40,986 bases of DNA from JBFXAN01 sp050184225 (lineage in GTDB: Bacteria > Chloroflexota > Dehalococcoidia > CAUJGQ01): positions 1-40,986 of the forward strand of contig JBFXAN010000049.1 of assembly GCA_050184225.1 (NCBI GenBank), written 5' to 3'. This document shows positions 24,334 to 33,190 of this stretch, one piece after another. Position numbers and translations under genes: made by a program. The stretch's first letter is position 1. Each line of letters begins with the position of its first letter. The notes under the pieces were generated by a model, which worked only from the letters and a program-made list of their open reading frames with translations, ran no database searches and was not told the origin of the DNA.

Positions 24334-24942
24334 TCAATCGCGGAGGTGACAGGCGTCGTTTGTCGTCCACAGGGTGCCTTTGCCATTCCGCACCTCGACC
24401 TCGAAGAGCGCGGTGTTCTCGACGGTGAAGGGAGGGCGGCGGTCGTAGGAGAGGCCGAGCACCGACTGGCAGAAAACGGCGATCGCGCCACCATGCGAAA
24501 AGACGGCGATCGTCTCTGTCTCGTGATCGCGCTCCAATGACCAGAGGGCGCTGCACACCCGCTCGCGGAAGACTTCCCGGCCTTCCTCTCCCGGCCAGGG
24601 AGCGTACAAGAGACCGCGGGCGCGATGCGCCGCGGCAAGCTCTGGGTGCATCGCCTCGATCTCGGTAAGGTTCATGCCGCTGAGGTCGCCGAAGTCATAT
24701 TCCATCACACCAGGCAGCGGCGTCACCTGCATCCCTTTCAGACCGGCGACAATCTCCGCCGTGTGGTTGGCGCGGAGCAGGGGGCTGGCGTAGAGGTGGT
24801 CAAAGTGCCGGTCCTTGAGCCGCTCGGCCAGGCGACGTGCCTGTGCCAGTCCCCGCGACGTGAGCGGATAGTCGCGGTGGCCCTGGAATCGGCCCTCGGC
24901 GTTGCCCTCGGATTCGGCGTGGCGGATAAGGACGAGTCGCAT
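24334..24942 (-). CDS. Histidine phosphatase superfamily protein
   Basis: A 202-residue phosphoglycerate-mutase-like phosphatase. The catalytic motif is LIRHAESEGNAEGRFQGHRDYPLTSRGLAQARRLAERL, with the phospho-accepting His in RHAE. The second half shows DHLYASPLLRANHTAEIVA, GVMEYDFGDLSG (the acid residue) and IAVFSHGGAIAVF with the second His. Members act on small phosphometabolites or phosphoproteins; the ESEGN start and PYHPLTS-like segment place it with the broad-range PhoE/CobC group. It follows the NUDIX gene on the same strand with 23 bases between, suggesting one transcript with AlkD. Confidence 0.9.
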   Translation of the reverse strand: MRLVLIRHAESEGNAEGRFQGHRDYPLTSRGLAQARRLAERLKDRHFDHLYASPLLRANHTAEIVAGLKGMQVTPLPGVMEYDFGDLSGMNLTEIEAMHPELAAAHRARGLLYAPWPGEEGREVFRERVCSALWSLERDHETETIAVFSHGGAIAVFCQSVLGLSYDRRPPFTVENTALFEVEVRNGKGTLWTTNDACHLRD

Positions 24943-24965
24943 CGATCAGTCCACCGTAAACCGGG

Positions 24966-25586
24966 TTACAGGCGGGCCGGCTGTTGAATGGCAGCCAGAC
25001 GATCCGGCGCGCCCTGCAGCAGGTCGAGAAACTCCTGCAGCATGCGCGCGGTCGCACCCCAAACACGGTGGCCGTTCCAAACATAGACGGGCGCATAGCG
25101 CGCCTGACCGTCGACCACACGCTCCTCGAGTTCGAGCGTTGCCTCGTCGAGCAGGTCGGCGATCGGCGGCTCCAGCACTTCGGCGACTTCGATCTCGCTG
25201 GGGACGAATTCATAGGGCGTCCGATGCAGCACCCCGACATAGGGCGTCACGAGGAAGTTGCTGGTCGTCACGATCTCGTCGAGCCGTCCGATGATCTCGA
25301 CGTGCTCCGGTTCGACGCCGACCTCCTCCCACGTCTCCCGAAGGGCAGTCACGCTCAGGTCGGCGTCGGCGTCGTGGATCCCGCCGCCGGGAAAGCAGAT
25401 CTGACCCTTGTGGTGCTCGACCGTATCCGTGCGTTTGGTCAGCAGCACGCGGTCCGCCCCCTGGTCGTGGTAGAGGAGCGTCAGCACCGCCGCCCGCCGG
25501 GCATCCGGCGCAGCGATGGCGCGCGGTTCATAGTCGCGCAGGAGGTCGCGGGCAAGGTCGATGTAGGGTGTGACCGAGATCGTCAT
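24966..25586 (-). CDS. NUDIX hydrolase, CoA pyrophosphatase (NudL-like)
   Basis: A 206-residue NUDIX protein. It has RRAAVLTLLYHDQGADRVLLTKRTDTVEHHKGQICFPGGG, the extra motif upstream of the Nudix box typical of CoA pyrophosphatases (LTKR...HKGQICFPGG), then the box itself, DLSVTALRETWEEVGV. Members cleave CoA or acyl-CoA to 3',5'-ADP and 4'-phosphopantetheine. ATG 25586 is chosen because homology begins just after it; the frame continues upstream through the tRNA gene, which rules out the longer form. Neighbouring CoA-transferases make a CoA-related role plausible. Confidence 0.92.
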   Translation of the reverse strand: MTISVTPYIDLARDLLRDYEPRAIAAPDARRAAVLTLLYHDQGADRVLLTKRTDTVEHHKGQICFPGGGIHDADADLSVTALRETWEEVGVEPEHVEIIGRLDEIVTTSNFLVTPYVGVLHRTPYEFVPSEIEVAEVLEPPIADLLDEATLELEERVVDGQARYAPVYVWNGHRVWGATARMLQEFLDLLQGAPDRLAAIQQPARL

Positions 25587-25634
25587 GTGCGCATCCTGAA
25601 AATAGTCCGGCCCGGTGCCGGGACGCCGGCGCGG

Positions 25635-25706
25635 TGGGCCCGACAGGATTCGAACCTGTGCGCGATCGGTTATGAGCCGACTGCTCTGCCGCTGAGCTAC
25701 GGGCCC
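25635..25706 (-). tRNA. tRNA-Met (CAU anticodon), elongator type
   Basis: The minus strand folds into a full cloverleaf of 72 nt: a perfect 7-bp acceptor (GGGCCCG with CGGGCCC), D-arm GCTC/GAGC, anticodon stem GTCGG/CCGAT around loop CTCATAA, a 5-base variable loop and T-arm ACAGG-TTCGAAT-CCTGT. The first pair is G-C, so it is not an initiator tRNA. The anticodon CAU fits elongator Met, but a lysidine-modified Ile2 tRNA cannot be excluded by eye. CCA is not encoded. Confidence 0.93.
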
Positions 25707-25727
25707 GGACGGGATCGATACGTTCGT

Positions 25728-25733
25728 AGTATA
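25728..25733 (-). promoter_or_regulatory. Possible -10 box (TATACT) for the tRNA gene
   Basis: On the minus strand TATACT lies 21 bases upstream of the tRNA 5' end, a suitable place for a -10 element. No convincing -35 match is found 17 bases further upstream, so the assignment is weak. Confidence 0.3.
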
Positions 25734-25749
25734 TCCTGCCGGGACGCTT

Positions 25750-28182
25750 CTATTCTGCGGCCGAGGCAATCGTCCCTTCCGCGCGCAACCGCGCGACCGT
25801 CTCCTCGTCGTAGCCAAGCTCGCGGAGGATCGCGCTGGTATGCTGTCCGGCGACCGTGCCCGGCCCCGGCGTGGCGGGCGTTTCGCTGAAGATGAGCAGC
25901 GGACCATGCCGCCGCATTCGTCCCCAGAGGGGATGCTCGACCTCGGCCACGAACCCATTGTCGCGGACGTGCGGGTCCGTATCCCAGAACTCACCCGGTG
26001 CGGCGCCGGAGGCGCGGACACAGGCAACGTCTGCCGCCGTTAGGATTGACTCCCACTCCTCGGATGGGCGCTCGGAGAAGAGCGCCTCGATGCTTCGCGC
26101 GAGGTCGTCGTGATGGCGGGAGCGAAGATCCGATGTCGCAAACCGGGGATCGTCGCTCAGTTCGGGATGGCCGGCCGCGTGGCAGAAGGCCGACCACTCC
26201 GCATCGGTGAGGCAGGCGAGGAAGACCCAGCCGTCGGCGGTCGGGTAGAGGCGATAGAGCGGACTCAGGCCAAAGAGGCCCGCGTCCACCCGCGGGCGCG
26301 GCGGCTTGCCTTCGTAAGAGAGAAAGTCGTCGGCGTTGGCGTAGGCGTTGGCGACGAACATGTTCGTGTCGACGCGCTGACCGACGCCGTGGATACGCTG
26401 GGCATAGAGGCCGAGCAGCGCCGCCGTGGCGATCGCCATCGATGTGCTCGGGTCCGGGTTGACCTCGTTCGCGCGGGTGAACGCCCGTGCCGCCTCCTTG
26501 ATCTCTTCCGTGGTCCCGGTTGGCGGCGGCCAGCTGCCGCCCGCCTGCCAGAGCGCGCCGCCGCTCGCCGCGCCGGCGATCGGGTGGGCGCTGGGGCGAT
26601 GCGCGTACGGCCCGTCGACGCCGTAGCCCATCGCCGACACGTAGACGATGCGCGGGTTGAATGCCTGCACATCGTCATAGCCGAACCCCAACCGCTCGGC
26701 GACGCCGGGACGGAAGTTGTGGACCAGAACATCGGCGTTGGCGATCAGCGCGCGGGCGATCGCCTGGCCCTCCGGCCGCTTCAGATCGATGCAGATGCTC
26801 TCCTTGCTGGCCGTGGTCTTGGCGGCGCTGACGCCGTTGCCCAGGTTTCGCAGCGGGTCGCCGGCCGGTGGCGCTTCGATCTTGATCACGCGGGCGCCGA
26901 GGTCGCCGAGCAACGCGCAGGAGAGCGGCGCGGCGATGATCGTGGCAAGTTCGACCACGGTGACGCCGGCGAGCGGCCCGTGATTGGGCCGGCTGCCCTC
27001 TGCGGCTGAGCCGGTATCAGGCGTGCCGCCGTTGCGCCACCGTTCGGCCAGGTCGAGAGTGTGGTCGTCGATGTCCGGTACGTCGCCCGCGACCACGGCG
27101 GGCGTCGCACGCAACGCGGCCACGGGACCAAGCTGCCGCACAGCGCCATGCCGGCGGGTGTCGCGGTCGAGAACATCGCCGTTGTGCCGCATCTGCGGAT
27201 GATGGAGCGCGCGCTGGGCACTGACTACCGGCTCGGCGGCGACGTTCCCGTCGGCGATGAACGCCGCCATCCACTCATCGGCGGTTCGTTCTTGCATGCG
27301 CTCGATCATGATTGCGCGCAGTGCTTCCCGGTTTTCGTCCGTGAGGTAGGGGGCATTGGTGAACCGCTCATCGGCATAGATGTGGCTCAGCCCGGCGGCG
27401 TTGATGAAGGCATGGAAGAGATGCTCGATCAAGTTGCCCAACTGAAGCCATTGGCCGTCGGCGGTGAGCACCGGCTGATATTGGAGCGTCGGCTGACGGT
27501 TGTAGCCGGCGAGCGGATCGGCGGGAAACTGCTCCGGGAACTTCTGCATCAGCTGGCGGGTGGCAAGGCCGGCCATGTCATAGGGCAGCATACCCTGCAG
27601 CAGGCTGGTCGAGACGGTTTGACCGGTTCCGGTCTGCGCGCGGACGATGAGCGCGGCCAGCACCCCCTGGACGGCGGCCTGTGCCGTGGCGTGGGTCGCG
27701 ACCTGGACGGCGGCGTAGGCCGGCCCCTCCCGCTGTTGCTGACCGGCAAATGACACCATGCGTCCGGACTTGGCCGCGACGATGCCCTCATATCCCTTAT
27801 AGTCGCGATACGGCCCGCGGTCGCCGAATCCGGTGATGCCGCAGTAGATCAGGCGCGGGTTGAGACTTCGCAGCGTGGCGGCGTCAATCGACAATCGTGC
27901 GGCGGTGGCGGGGCGAAGACCGACGACCGCGACATCGGCTCCGTCGACCAGGGAGTGAAGTCGCTCCTGTGCCACCTGATCATGGAGGTCGAGGATGAGG
28001 CTCTGCTTTCCCCGTAGCCACATCGGCGCAGCGGCCAGGCGTCGATAGGGATCGCCGGACGGCGGTTCGACCTTGAGCACCTCGGCGCCGAAGTCCGCCA
28101 GGACCATCGTGGCGATTCCTCCTGCTGGACCAAGCGTCAGATCGAGCACGCGCAGACCGGCCAGTGGCGCAGATCCCGTCAT
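25750..28182 (-). CDS. Double-domain CaiB/BaiF CoA-transferase fusion, 810 aa
   Basis: Two CaiB-type domains are fused in one chain. Domain 1 (residues about 5-380) starts PLAGLRVLDLTLGPAGGIATMVLADFGAEVLKVEPP; domain 2 (about 402-805) starts GPLAGVTVVELATIIAAPLSCALLGDLGARVIKIEAPP. A spacer of about 20 residues joins them. At the catalytic Asp position, domain 1 has Glu132 (KGYEGIVAAKSG) and domain 2 His533 (PSAHPIAGAASG). Family III enzymes normally work as interlocked dimers, so a fusion could mimic a heterodimer. ATG 28182 follows GGAGG. Divergent from the MMPL gene. Substrate unknown. Confidence 0.9.
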   Translation of the reverse strand: MTGSAPLAGLRVLDLTLGPAGGIATMVLADFGAEVLKVEPPSGDPYRRLAAAPMWLRGKQSLILDLHDQVAQERLHSLVDGADVAVVGLRPATAARLSIDAATLRSLNPRLIYCGITGFGDRGPYRDYKGYEGIVAAKSGRMVSFAGQQQREGPAYAAVQVATHATAQAAVQGVLAALIVRAQTGTGQTVSTSLLQGMLPYDMAGLATRQLMQKFPEQFPADPLAGYNRQPTLQYQPVLTADGQWLQLGNLIEHLFHAFINAAGLSHIYADERFTNAPYLTDENREALRAIMIERMQERTADEWMAAFIADGNVAAEPVVSAQRALHHPQMRHNGDVLDRDTRRHGAVRQLGPVAALRATPAVVAGDVPDIDDHTLDLAERWRNGGTPDTGSAAEGSRPNHGPLAGVTVVELATIIAAPLSCALLGDLGARVIKIEAPPAGDPLRNLGNGVSAAKTTASKESICIDLKRPEGQAIARALIANADVLVHNFRPGVAERLGFGYDDVQAFNPRIVYVSAMGYGVDGPYAHRPSAHPIAGAASGGALWQAGGSWPPPTGTTEEIKEAARAFTRANEVNPDPSTSMAIATAALLGLYAQRIHGVGQRVDTNMFVANAYANADDFLSYEGKPPRPRVDAGLFGLSPLYRLYPTADGWVFLACLTDAEWSAFCHAAGHPELSDDPRFATSDLRSRHHDDLARSIEALFSERPSEEWESILTAADVACVRASGAAPGEFWDTDPHVRDNGFVAEVEHPLWGRMRRHGPLLIFSETPATPGPGTVAGQHTSAILRELGYDEETVARLRAEGTIASAAE

Positions 28183-28383
28183 CGAATGTTCCTCCACTCG
28201 TGTACAGTTGCCACAGGAACGCGCTTCATCGTCGCTCGCATTGAGCTGAGACTCAAGCCGAACATGCGTAAAGGCGTTCCATGGCGTGCGGTTGTGCACG
28301 CTTCATCCGGTTCAGTACGCTCGCATCACGCCCGACACCACACAGCAGATGATGCTGTCGAGCCGCCGAGGAGGGCCTCCACC

Positions 28384-30855
28384 GTGTTCGATGCGCTTGC
28401 CACGTTCGTCTATCGACTGCGATGGCTGATCCTGCCGATAGGCATCGTGCTGCTGGTCGTCAGCTACGCGGGCAAGGACAAGGCGCTCGAAAGCCTCTCC
28501 TCGCACCTCGGCGGTTCGAACAACACAGAATCGAGCCGAGCCGGCTCGATTCTCTCCAAGAACCTCGCCAACGGCGGCGGCGACGTGATCGTCGTCTTTG
28601 ACGCGAACAGCATCTCGGCGCGCGGCGACACCCGTGACGAATATATTCGACTCGTCCGGGAAGCGCTCGCGCCGATCGAGGCGCGCATCCAAGCAACGCT
28701 GGCCGAACCAGAGTCGGAGCGGGTGGGTGAACCGATCAGCCTGCGCACCTTCTACCAGGGTGGCACGCCGCTTCAGATCGGCAGCGGCAATCCGAAGGTG
28801 ACGATGGCCCTGATCGATATGGCGGGCACGTCGGACGAGAAGAAGAAGGGCATTGTCGCCAATATCATCACGCCGCTGGAGAACCAGTTCCGCACGCTGG
28901 CAAACAGCGACCCACAGTTCAAAGCGGAGTTCAGCGAGAACAACTCGCTGACCAACTTCCGCATCTACATCACCGGCAGCGCCGCCACCTCGGAGGAAGC
29001 GGCGCAGTTGAGCAAGTCGGATTCGCACCGGGCCGACCGCATTTCGCTGCCGCTGACGTTGATCATGCTGATCATGATCTTCGGCGGTGTCGTTGCGGCG
29101 ATTCAGCCGCTGTTCATCGGATTCCTCGCGGCGGGCGTGGCGATCGTGATGCTCGGTTTGTTTGGCCGGGTGATCACCGTCTCCAACGTCGCCGGCACCG
29201 TCACCGCTGTACTCGGACTGGGACTCTCGATCGACTACGCGTTGTTGATCGTCACCCGCTTCCGCGAGGAGATGCGGGACGAATCAGCGGACGTGCTCGA
29301 AGCATTGAAGCGGACAATGAACACGGCGGGGCGTTCGGTCCTCTTCAGCGGCCTGGCCGTGGCGACCGGCATGATGTCGCTGGCGTTCGTGCCGCTGGTC
29401 GCCTTCCGGTCGCTCGCGCTGGCCGGGTGCATCACGGCCCTGTTTGCCGTGGTGGGGGCGTTGTTCATTCTGCCGGCGGTGCTTTCGATCGCGGGCAGCA
29501 ATATCAACCGCTTCAACATCTTCCACCTCTTCGGCAGAGGCCGCGCCGCCGAACCGAATCCCGAGACCGACGGCGGGTTCTTTCGGCGTCTGGCGGAGTT
29601 CGTCGTGCGCCATCCGCTGCCGATCGCGGTCGTCTCCCTCATCTTCCTGGGGATTCTGGCGATTCCGGCGTTTCGCATCCGCCTCGGGACGAGCGACTAT
29701 CGCATCCTGCCGGAGAGCAGTAACGTCCGTGAGGGATACGAGGTGCTGGTGCAGGCGTTTGGCACCGGCTCGGCCGAGCCGATCAAGATCGCATACCAGG
29801 AACCGAATCTTCTCACACCGGAGGGCATCGGCCGGATGTGGGACTACGTTCACGAGCAGGTGATGACGCGGCCCGGCATTGCGACCGGCGCGAACAACGT
29901 GCCCGCCGTGGAAAGTGCCGTCTCGGTGCTCGACTCTCGATTGACCAGTCTGTCGCCACAGGAACAACGGGCGCTGTACGTATCGCTCGTGCCGATCCTG
30001 GCGCGCATCCAGGAGGTGCCGGCCTCACTCCCGCTGCCCAACGGCGAGACGATGAGCCGCGCCGAATTGGAGGCGTTTGTCACGTTGCGCGATGCGATCA
30101 TCAAGGGTGACACGGCGCTGATCCAGGTGTCACCGTCCGGCGACCCACAATCGAACGAGGCGCGAGATCTGGTGAAGGCGTTGCGCGATGACCGCCCGGC
30201 GCCACCCGCGACCGCGCTGGTGGGCGGTACGCCGGCATCGACGCTCGACTATGTCGACGAGGTGGTCGATGCCATTCCGATGGTCGTGATCTTCGTCTTC
30301 ATTCTCACCTATGTCGTGCTCTGGGCGTTGCTCGGCTCGGTGACGCTGCCGCTGATCGCCTTTGTGCTGAACGTGGTCTCGCTGGGCGCATCCTTTGGCG
30401 CATTGGTCTTCATCTTTCAGGAGGGGCACTTCACCGGCCTGCTGCGCTTCAGCGAGCTCGGGGTGCTCGACGCGACGACACCGGTGGTCCTCTTTGCCGT
30501 CACGTTCGGCCTGTCGATGGACTACCAGGTCTTCCTGCTCTCGCGGATTCGAGAGGAATATGACCGTTCCGGCGATGTCAGGACGGGCATCGTCAACGGC
30601 CTGTCACACACGGCGGGCATCATCACCGGCGCGGCGGCGACGCTGCTCGTGGTGCTGGCCGCCTATGGCACGGCGTCGAATGCGTTGGTGAAGTCGCTGA
30701 CCGTGGGCATGTTCATCGCGGTGCTCGTCGATGCGACGGTGGTGCGCACGTTCCTCGTACCTTCGGTGCTGATGCTGGTGGGTCGGCCGGCGTGGTACTC
30801 ACCGAAGGGGCTGACCCGAGTCTGGCAACGGCTCGGTCTGGCCGAGCGATCCTGA
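28384..30855 (+). CDS. MMPL/RND-family membrane transporter
   Basis: An 823-residue protein of MmpL architecture. A first TM (LRWLILPIGIVLLVVSYAG) leads into an extracytoplasmic domain, then an MMPL helix bundle with TVTAVLGLGLSIDYALLIVTRFREEM; the second half repeats the plan with VVLFAVTFGLSMDYQVFLLSRIREEYDRSG. The two GLSIDY / GLSMDY motifs carry the proton-relay Asp-Tyr pair. Such proteins export lipids or hydrophobic compounds with the proton gradient. The start is GTG 28384, eight bases after GAGGAGGG; the frame continues upstream without a comparable site. Its 3' end overlaps the histidine kinase by 57 bases. Confidence 0.93.
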   Translation: MFDALATFVYRLRWLILPIGIVLLVVSYAGKDKALESLSSHLGGSNNTESSRAGSILSKNLANGGGDVIVVFDANSISARGDTRDEYIRLVREALAPIEARIQATLAEPESERVGEPISLRTFYQGGTPLQIGSGNPKVTMALIDMAGTSDEKKKGIVANIITPLENQFRTLANSDPQFKAEFSENNSLTNFRIYITGSAATSEEAAQLSKSDSHRADRISLPLTLIMLIMIFGGVVAAIQPLFIGFLAAGVAIVMLGLFGRVITVSNVAGTVTAVLGLGLSIDYALLIVTRFREEMRDESADVLEALKRTMNTAGRSVLFSGLAVATGMMSLAFVPLVAFRSLALAGCITALFAVVGALFILPAVLSIAGSNINRFNIFHLFGRGRAAEPNPETDGGFFRRLAEFVVRHPLPIAVVSLIFLGILAIPAFRIRLGTSDYRILPESSNVREGYEVLVQAFGTGSAEPIKIAYQEPNLLTPEGIGRMWDYVHEQVMTRPGIATGANNVPAVESAVSVLDSRLTSLSPQEQRALYVSLVPILARIQEVPASLPLPNGETMSRAELEAFVTLRDAIIKGDTALIQVSPSGDPQSNEARDLVKALRDDRPAPPATALVGGTPASTLDYVDEVVDAIPMVVIFVFILTYVVLWALLGSVTLPLIAFVLNVVSLGASFGALVFIFQEGHFTGLLRFSELGVLDATTPVVLFAVTFGLSMDYQVFLLSRIREEYDRSGDVRTGIVNGLSHTAGIITGAAATLLVVLAAYGTASNALVKSLTVGMFIAVLVDATVVRTFLVPSVLMLVGRPAWYSPKGLTRVWQRLGLAERS

Positions 30856-32229
30856 CCGTGGGGCGATGCTCTCGACCGGCAGGTTCGAACGGTTGCCGGA
30901 GGGCAGCGCAAGCTCGGGTCGGGGGAGCTCGACCCGGACGCACGTCCCACGTTCCAGCGTGCTCACGATGACGAGTGTACCGCCTAGGCCTTCAGCACGT
31001 TCGCGCATGGAACGGTGCCCGAGATGCCCCGGAAATTGGCCGGACGGATCGAAGCCAACACCGTCGTCGCAGACTTCGAGGGAGATGAAGCGATCACCAG
31101 CGGCCAGCCGCACGACCAAATGCTGAGCGCGGGCATGCTTGACCGTGTTGTGCATCGCCTCCTGCGCGATCCGGTAGAGCGCCTCCTGGACGTGCAAAGG
31201 TGCATCGACTCCCGCGTCTAATCGGCATTCGATCGCAAGCCCATGCCGCGCGCGTAGGGCAGAGGCCAGCCGTTCAAGCGCGGCGGCAAGTCCTTCCCGC
31301 TCCAACGACTCGGGATGCAGTTCGAAGATGAGCGCGCGCATCTCCGCCAGGGCGCTGGATGCAAGCTCGTTCAAGCGCTCGCACCGCTCCCGCGCTCGAA
31401 CGACATCCCGGTCCAACAGTCGAGGAAGGGCGCCGGCGATCATCGTGATGCTGAAGAGGGATTGCGTGACGGAATCGTGCAGCTCCCGCGCCAGGCGCTG
31501 CCGCTCCTCCATCGCCGCCAGGCTCCGTGCCTGTTCATAGAGGCGGGCGTTCTCGATCGCCACGGCCGCCTGGTTCGCGAGCGCCGTGGCGAGGGAGGCA
31601 TGGTGCGCGGTGTAGAAGTTGGGCTGTGCGTGGGAGAGGCTGAGGACGCCGGTCACGTCGCCGTTGAGCACCATCGGTATGCCCATCCACGAGCGGACGT
31701 AGGTGAAGGCGGGGTCATCTTCAAAGCCACGGACCGCACCGCGATACGCCTGCGCCAGGACGGAATCGTCGCGCACGTCGGCGATGATCACCGGCTGACG
31801 CTGCGCGAAGAGGTCCGCGATCGGCGTCCCCAGCACGAGGGGAAAGCGGATGCCGACCACCGATCCCCCCACCGCCGAGGCGCCGCGGACTTCCACAATC
31901 ACGAGATCGCCCTGGTCGAGCGTTAAGAGTGAGGCGCCGGAGTAATCGGCGACGATCTTGAGCTTGTCGAGGATCAGGCCCAGCAGCGGATGCAGGTCGA
32001 GCGTCGAGGCGACGGAGGAGGAAACGGCGAGCAGGGTGGAGATCTCCCGCGTCCGCTCTGCGACCCGTTGTTCGAGCAACTCGAAGGCATGCATGCGCTC
32101 GCTGACGCCGGCAGGAACGGCGATGGCGCGATCCAGCAGTCGGAGCAACCGGCGATAGCCGCGGGCGACCGAGCCGCGGGCCATACGGCGGTGCAACAGC
32201 GAATTGGCAACCGCGGACGGCGATCGCAT
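30799..32229 (-). CDS. GAF-domain sensor histidine kinase (HisKA_3/NarX type)
   Basis: A 476-residue soluble kinase. Residues 45-65 form a short coiled segment (ELLEQRVAERTREISTLLAV), then a GAF domain (about 70-230). The HisKA_3 dimerisation domain has EERQRLARELHDSVTQSL, with His251 the phospho-site. The HATPase has the N-box IAQEAMHNTVKHA, DDGVGFDPSG and GHRSMRERAEGLGG. No membrane helices, so the signal is cytosolic, or the GAF binds a small ligand. ATG 32229 follows GAGAGGGG; upstream frame is unlikely. It would signal to a NarL-type regulator; none adjacent. The 3' end overlaps that of the MMPL gene. Confidence 0.9.
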   Translation of the reverse strand: MRSPSAVANSLLHRRMARGSVARGYRRLLRLLDRAIAVPAGVSERMHAFELLEQRVAERTREISTLLAVSSSVASTLDLHPLLGLILDKLKIVADYSGASLLTLDQGDLVIVEVRGASAVGGSVVGIRFPLVLGTPIADLFAQRQPVIIADVRDDSVLAQAYRGAVRGFEDDPAFTYVRSWMGIPMVLNGDVTGVLSLSHAQPNFYTAHHASLATALANQAAVAIENARLYEQARSLAAMEERQRLARELHDSVTQSLFSITMIAGALPRLLDRDVVRARERCERLNELASSALAEMRALIFELHPESLEREGLAAALERLASALRARHGLAIECRLDAGVDAPLHVQEALYRIAQEAMHNTVKHARAQHLVVRLAAGDRFISLEVCDDGVGFDPSGQFPGHLGHRSMRERAEGLGGTLVIVSTLERGTCVRVELPRPELALPSGNRSNLPVESIAPRSGSLGQTEPLPDSGQPLR

Positions 32230-32284
32230 GAAGACCGCCCCTCTCAATGAATCACTCGATGGAAAGCTCCAGCGTGCCTGCGAT

Positions 32285-32308
32285 TGTACGAGACGACGGA
32301 ATCGTACA
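32285..32308. promoter_or_regulatory. Inverted repeat upstream of the histidine kinase gene
   Basis: TGTACGA (32285-32291) and TCGTACA (32302-32308) form a 7-bp dyad with a 10-base spacer, 56-79 bases upstream of the kinase start on the minus strand. On that strand TACAAT lies in the dyad and could be a -10 box. A regulatory site is possible; evidence is weak. Confidence 0.3.
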
Positions 32309-32344
32309 GCAGATCGAAACACATATGGTGATATGAAACCTGGC

Positions 32345-33190
32345 TCAGTGGCAGGGGCTACGCTGCAAACCCTGGCGGAACTCGAGGGCGACGAGTCGCA
32401 GCGCCTCATAGACCGCGTGCGGGCGACTGCCAAGCAGCCTGACCGCGATACTGGCATCACCATGCAGCGTCGAGACTCCGCCCATGACATGCCGCTGCGC
32501 GTCGATCATCTGACGCACCTGCGTCACGAACGACGACATCTCCGAATCGACGCCGAGGAGATGAAGAGCACCGTAGACCGCCGCATCGCCGAGCACGCCG
32601 ACGGCGTCCGGGCCGTCCTCCCGTGCGATCCGTAGCGCTTCGGTTAGGGCGATATTACCGTCGTAGCGCAGTTCAGTACGCTGATCGAGCCAACGATAGC
32701 AGTGGCGCTCTCCCGCCGCTGCCCGGCCAAAGGCCAGCACCTCGCCGACCGCCGCCCTGCCGCCGCGTCCGACGGTGACACTCGTACGAAGCCGGAGCGC
32801 GGCATCACGACAGAGGATAACCGGCCGCGATACGAACTCCAGATAGCCACCAGGCGCCACGGCGATCGACGTTCGAGACTCGGCACAACCGTCGTCCATG
32901 GCGAACACGCGGGTGCTCGTGGGCGTCGTCAGCTCGACCGAGGCGTGTGATGCAACGTCGACGGCAAGTTCGAGCCGATCGCCCGAGAACATGCCGGCGG
33001 TGGTGTTCAGAACGGCCGCCTGGGCGAGATCGGGCCAGCAGCGGTCGAGATACAACAGCCGCTGTACATGAAACGGCGGCGCCCGGACGGCGTCGGTTAA
33101 TATCGTGCGTCCCTTGGCGTAGGCAAACCGAAGCCGTAGGCATCCTACCAGTGAGCGAGCCGTGTTCTCCGTGGATCCCACGTTAGTCAT
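32345..33190 (-). CDS. ureD: Urease accessory protein UreD (UreH)
   Basis: UreD is the scaffold on which apo-urease recruits UreF and UreG for nickel insertion. The 281-residue protein shows LRFAYAKGRTILTDAVRAPPFHVQRLLY, TAGMFSGDRLELAVDVASHASVELTTPTSTRVF (the GG-D-x2-L and T-T-Q-x-x-T-like region) and GYLEFVSRPVILCRDA. ATG 33190 lies inside the 3' end of ureG (8-base overlap, ATGACTAA); the longer frame runs into ureG without support. It is the last gene of the urea operon. Downstream, 115 bases separate it from the kinase start. Confidence 0.94.
   Translation of the reverse strand: MTNVGSTENTARSLVGCLRLRFAYAKGRTILTDAVRAPPFHVQRLLYLDRCWPDLAQAAVLNTTAGMFSGDRLELAVDVASHASVELTTPTSTRVFAMDDGCAESRTSIAVAPGGYLEFVSRPVILCRDAALRLRTSVTVGRGGRAAVGEVLAFGRAAAGERHCYRWLDQRTELRYDGNIALTEALRIAREDGPDAVGVLGDAAVYGALHLLGVDSEMSSFVTQVRQMIDAQRHVMGGVSTLHGDASIAVRLLGSRPHAVYEALRLVALEFRQGLQRSPCH

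Noticed and set aside
25587..26027. Upstream extension of the NUDIX frame
   Set aside because: It crosses the tRNA gene and the 3' end of the double CaiB gene; homology begins at 25586.
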